Assembly: GCA_001683735.1 (NCBI GenBank)
Contig: LUGG01000009.1
Location: 868,001 to 932,000, forward strand
DNA from: Grifola frondosa
Lineage: Eukaryota; Basidiomycota; Agaricomycetes; Polyporales; Grifolaceae
DNA length: 64,000 nucleotides
Direction: 5' to 3'
Under the pieces are notes generated by a model. It saw only the letters and a program-made list of their open reading frames with translations, did no database searches and was not told the origin of the DNA. The translations under genes were made by a program, and so were the position numbers. Shown piece by piece: positions 59,873 to 64,000 of the stretch (position 1 is the stretch's first letter; every line of letters starts with the position of its first letter).

Positions 59873-61841
59873 GTTGATGTTGGCGTCGCCGTTGTTGTCG
59901 GTGGTGTCGGCGACGTTGGTGTTGATGTTGACGGCGTCGCGGTCGTATAAGGTGTGATGAGCAGTGAGATGAGTAGCCTACGAGGAGTGCTTGGGTGGGC
60001 CGAGCCCGGGAACGACCAAATCAGAGCCAAACATGACGCAGCAGGATAGTTCCGCGCTTTTTAGCTTTGCTTTCTTTCGCACACGTTCTCAGATGCCGCC
60101 GCATAGCGGCGCTGCTCTCGAAGCCACTTAGTGTGAACGTTTCCCCTGTCAGCTGGTCAAACGTGGCATCGGAAGAGATTCCACAAAGGAATCCAGTGTT
60201 GGAACTACCGTTGAATTCTGGTCTTCACGCACGAACTGATATGCGATAACTCAAAGGGAATCCAAGAACTAGCAGAAAGCTTCCACGGATAGCAGCTTTG
60301 TTTAGTCCACAGACATCGAACCATAGGGCAAGATGCGTTAATAATCTAGCTCTGATACTACCCTGATACATAGACCGCAACAAATGCAAACGCATTCAGC
60401 AGCGCAAAAGCAATTCACCTTGATGGTCACGCTCATGTCTTTTCAGGACGATAGCAGCAGTGCGAGGCGAGCTGAGGTAGTTCAGGTGTTCTCCGGAATG
60501 AACCTCTCTTATGGCCCAGGAAGTGCCTGGGCGTATGAGAATGATGGCATATATGTACCTGCCCTGGTCTTCGATATCCGATAATCAGGACCTCGAATAA
60601 TTGTTGGCTCTTTCCGGCATGAGGCGGGTGGATACGATGTCTGTGAACGTGAACAGAGCAAATATTTTTAGGCCAATGAATTGCGTGTCAACTTGCCGAT
60701 GTCTGCGTGAGGAAAGTCGCACTTACATGTGCGGTAAGAATTGGTGGGGTCTGCCTATGTTCTACGGCAGTCATTGGAATGCAATTTACGGGATGACTGC
60801 ACCCTCCGTCCACGCCGACCCGCGCCGTCGAACGTAGCATGTTGGGAACATTCTCCGGGTACGATGGCGAACGTCGTTGTATTAGACTCGAAATTTGGAG
60901 AAAGTTAGCAAGCCTTGAGCCTGATTTGCTTCCATACTTTCATACAAACACTGTGGAGCTATTTAAATACGAGCTGGTCATCGGTTACAGCAGGAAGACA
61001 CACCCACGACTACGAAGACCCGTGAACTGTACCGTTTCTCTGTCCCAGTTGCTGACGAGGCTCAAGAGGAAAGTGACTAAGGAGGATGGGATGCGACATG
61101 GAGATACATCAGTAGAGCCCGTGCTGGAGATAAGGGCTTCTAAACCGCTTGCGGAGATTTTGAATCACAGCAGTGCTTTCATCTAAGTCTATCGTGAATA
61201 AAGTGTTGGATGGAATCCGGACAAATATATGTCATTGAAAGCAGTTCCGTCCGAGTTTAGTCCAAGGCCGGAGAACCGTGAAACAGGATTGAGGCTACCC
61301 CCGTGAGCTTCGATTGATTGAAAGCTACATCTGTATCAGCGAATATCCCAAAGGAAATGTCTGAAGGAAACTCACTTTGGTTCAAAGTTAGGCTTTGAGC
61401 AGTGGCGCGACGAGAAATAAGCAGAGCCGAAAAGGACAAAGAAAAGATTCGAGAGCAGTGAGACCGGATATGTACTGGAAAAAAGGAAATTCCGGGATAG
61501 CACCCATATCATTATTCGCATAGATAGATATTGCAGAGGCACATGTAGAGAAGAGCCTTGAACGAGCCATCATTGCTTGAAGCTTTCGGAAGGACTCGAG
61601 TGGAATCGACATGTGACAGTCGCGAAGAACTAACTTGAAAATCGAAACAAGTGCGAAGCGTCGGCGTTGGCGCGTATTCCAGAGCTCAGCACTCAGCACT
61701 TAATTGAGCATAGAATAGAGGAGAAGTGGAAAGCAAAGTTGGTTTGTCCCGTGACATTATCTTATGTGACAATCTCTTTTAGTCACGCAGTTTCGGCGTC
61801 ACGGTCGGCGCCACTGACGCCAACGACCAACGCTATCGCCT
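59873..61841. other. Gene-poor region
   Basis: About 2 kb. Plus-strand frames at 60384-60584, 60601-60837 and 60839-61186 and minus-strand frames at 61257-61699 show no family features. An Asn/Thr/Asp triplet-like repeat (59880-59945) lies just upstream of MAF1. Confidence 0.4.
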
Positions 61842-62819
61842 ATGATACCTCCTCATTCAAACCCACACCTTCTTTCGCAATCTCTTGCGTTCGTCTCTCG
61901 CGCAGAACTTGATAATTCCGAAGATGAGGCTCTGGCGGAATCTGTGGCTGAAAATGCAGACACAGAACATGCACAGAGGGTTGCCCGTCTAGTCAAACTA
62001 GTAAAAAGGTCGATTGAATTCGAAGTCCTTCCTCCGGGCTCCCTGGAATTTCAGCGAAAGAGTAAGCGAAGACGAATTCACGAAGTAGTGGAATCATTAG
62101 AATGCTCTCCGGAATCTGTTCGTACGTAGCCAATGTCGATCTATCATGAAATATCACGGGATCTCACATACTTATGTAGCATTCCGTTTGATATCGCGAA
62201 CTTTACCTCCGAGGGACGTGTCTTTACAGTATAAGCCGGCTTCTATATTGATGTAAGATTCCTATCTGCTGTTTTGATATCGTGCCTCAACCTCAGGCAG
62301 CGTCAAGGAACCATCATGTGAAGACAATGAGGAAGAGGCTGAGAGTAGAAAGCTCAAAGCACAAGCAGCGGCAGTTGATTTCGAATGGGTAATTTCTCAG
62401 AGCAACAGTCTTCGTCATGTAGGTATTTCTGTTCAACGGCTCAAAATAATTATATTCACGTTCCTCTAGCCGCCTAGGAAGAATGCTGACAAGTTGCTAC
62501 TCGTCACTGCTGAGTTGCCATCTCCGCCACCACCGATAATGGTCGCTGAGCGACTTAGACCAGCATCGCCCAAATCATCACTTTCATCTCACACAGATGC
62601 CGAACCCTCGCCTCACGAGATATCCACGGAGTTTTCTTATCCAATTGTTGACATAACAGCAAGCCCATTTTCAGAAACCGGGCATCCACATCGGCGAAGG
62701 CGACACAGACGAAAGTTTCAGGCAGTAAAGCCCAGGCCACCTGCTATGTTTTGGCGGCCACCCCTGTTGGGCGGAAAAACGCAGGATATGCCATGGGCTA
62801 CGAAGGTACTCACCTATAA
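61842..62819 (+). CDS. Conserved basidiomycete protein of unknown function
   Basis: No named domain. Four or five exons start MIPPHSNPHLLSQSLAFVSRAEL, include an acidic/helical region (ENADTEHAQRVARLVKLVKRSIEFEVLPPGSLEF) and a basic cluster (RKSKRRRIHE, likely nuclear), then Ser/Pro-rich sequence and a basic patch (HRRRRHRRKFQAVK). The C-terminal motif is PRPPAMFWRP followed, after one missing A in the run at about 62774-62778, by GGKNAGYAMGYEGTHL, with the stop at 62817. A terminal FWRP…GG-x-GYAxGY motif of this kind is, as I recall it, shared by other hypothetical basidiomycete proteins, and it supports the frame correction. Without the correction the frame runs on to 62889. Confidence 0.6.
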
Positions 62820-63016
62820 TCGCAAAAACGATCCTCGGCGATATAGTTATCATAGAGATACCATGCGCAGGGGCACGTTTGTGTCGTGAACATCTCTACT
62901 ACGAATCTATGATACTTTGATATTTTCCCTCATATCAGCATTACTCGCATCCATCATGTGGCGTTCCGTGGTCAGAAATATATAGCTACACCAAATGTAC
63001 ACATCTCGCAACCATC

Positions 63017-64000
63017 TCAAACGCCCGCGCCATCATGCTTCACAGCTTTCGGAGCACTCTTGGAAGCGGCTTGCTTGCCTTTATCCCGATGCTCTCGCAT
63101 TTTCCGCGCCCAATCCTCCTCGCCGCCGGGGGACCTTTTTTACCCCAAGGACCGCTATCTGCACTTGCTTCTAGCGCAAGGTCGAGAAGCTCCAAAACGT
63201 GCCCATTTATAGGATCAATACTCAGGGTCTGTTGAGAACATCAGAATAGGCTTCCACTGCTATCAGGTGCACGAAGCACGCCCACCTCATGATACTTGAC
63301 GATCGCAGCATCAATATCGTCCATCAAGTGATACGTGATTCCCATAAACGCGAGCGCGGTCGTGTTGAGCGGATTGATTTCGAGCACCCGTTGGTATGCT
63401 GTCTTCGCCTCCTGCAGGCGCCTTTATAAGAGGGGACGAATGCTGTATCAGTCGATGTATGGAAGAAGATGCGGAATGCTTACCCCATTTTGCGATAGGC
63501 GGTGCCGAGGTTGAGATATGTGGGGGCCCAGGCTTGTTGTGAGGTCTGCACCACCTGCGCAAGCTTCAGCGCTTCTGCGAACAACGTAGCTGCCTGCTCA
63601 TAACTATGTAGCAGGTTCAGTGGGATGTTTGGTATGAAAACAAAGGGAGATCAACCTACTCTTCATGGTTGAACGCCATGACTCCCCGCTCGTTGACCAG
63701 TAAAGGATCTCCATTACACATCGAATATGCGGCGTGGAGCGCCTCATCAGCGAGGGCGTGGTTTGACAGGACAATGTGCTCCATGCCAACGAACATCAAC
63801 GGTAGATGAGAGCTGAAGGGTTTTTATCATCAGTTCGAAAGAGTAACCCACTACAGATGAAGCATACCCAGGGAACATCCGCGCGCATGTCGAGTACGCC
63901 GTCACAGCATGGTCATGCTCACCCTCTAATGCGAACGTATGTGCGAATGCCATCCATGCAGGCGCAAAGCGCGGGTCCATTAGTGACGTCTTGCTACCGG
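63017..64000 (-). CDS. CDC16: Anaphase-promoting complex subunit CDC16/APC6/Cut9 (3' part, runs off right edge)
   Basis: A TPR scaffold subunit of the APC/C ubiquitin ligase. The visible part begins in a TPR (MDPRFAPAWMAFAHTFALEGEHDHAVTAY) and continues SHLPLMFVGMEHIVLSNHALADEAL, DPLLVNERGVMAFNHEE, YEQAATLFAEALKLAQ, WAPTYLNLGTAYRKMG, RLQEAKTAYQRVLEINPLNTTALAFMGITYHLMDD, then TLSIDPINGHVLELLDLALE, the order and wording of Cut9/CDC16. Short introns separate the repeats. One C missing from the run near 63128-63132 shifts the C-terminal tail, which otherwise reads EEDWARKMREHRDKGK and stops at 63017. The 5' half is outside the window. Confidence 0.9.

Noticed and set aside
59540..59950. 136-codon Gly/Val-rich open frame on the plus strand
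   Set aside because: It is antisense to the conserved MAF1 coding sequence and has the composition expected of its reverse frame.
60384..61186. Three consecutive plus-strand open frames as a possible multi-exon gene
   Set aside because: No in-phase splice junctions join them and no motif is recognisable.
1..64000. tRNA genes, transposons, CRISPR arrays or a prokaryotic island
   Set aside because: Scanning by eye for B-box-like GGTTCGA stretches, long terminal repeats, inverted-repeat ends and regularly spaced repeats gave only matches inside coding exons. A tRNAscan or RepeatMasker run would be decisive.

Overview
This window is nuclear DNA of a basidiomycete fungus, most likely an agaricomycete. 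The evidence is dense gene packing on both strands, many 50-60 bp introns with GTNNGN donors and YAG acceptors, a fatty acid synthase whose beta and alpha halves lie in one gene, a DUF6533 seven-helix membrane protein, and tail-anchored AIG1-like GTPases. I see no bacterial, viral or transposon genes. About twenty-four protein-coding genes can be supported, most of them multi-exon.

Layout. 1-7.4 kb: 5' part of a VTC-type SPX protein (minus, runs off the left edge), the RagC/D GTPase gtr2 (plus), and a PRXL2/AhpC-TSA thioredoxin-fold protein with a very long disordered N-terminus and a 33-bp minisatellite (minus). 8.2-13.5 kb: a DUF6533 receptor-like protein (minus) and an AVT-type vacuolar amino acid transporter (plus). 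15-20 kb: a Ser/Pro-rich protein and a RUS (DUF647) protein (plus). 21-34.3 kb: the fused fatty acid synthase (plus). 34.8-36.4 kb: a membrane-anchored Shewanella-like metallophosphatase. 37.4-42 kb: a C2H2 zinc-finger protein (minus), a SERINC/TMS1 protein (plus) and a small membrane protein (minus). 43.9-47.8 kb: Mediator subunit 22 (minus) head-to-head with a RAD51D-like recombinase (plus), sharing a 183-bp promoter with two ACGCGT boxes, then a coiled-coil membrane protein. 48-52.6 kb: a DHDPS-family aldolase (minus) divergent from the mitochondrial dynamin MGM1 (plus). 53.1-55.7 kb: two tandem tail-anchored GTPases. 55.8-64 kb: SCP2 sterol carrier protein with a peroxisomal AKL end, a membrane protein, MAF1 (all minus), a conserved basidiomycete protein (plus) and the 3' part of CDC16/APC6 (minus, runs off the right edge).

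Several genes fit one growth and nutrient theme: phosphate/polyphosphate (SPX), TORC1 amino-acid signalling (gtr2), vacuolar amino acid export (AVT), RNA polymerase III repression (MAF1) and lipid synthesis (FAS). This is ordinary household neighbourhood rather than an operon.

Reading conditions. Around forty single-base frame breaks, most of them one base missing from a short homopolymer, interrupt otherwise conserved coding sequence in most of the genes. Essential genes such as FAS, MGM1, MAF1 and CDC16 are affected, so I read these as uncorrected consensus errors rather than decay. CDS coordinates below span start to stop across introns and these breaks.
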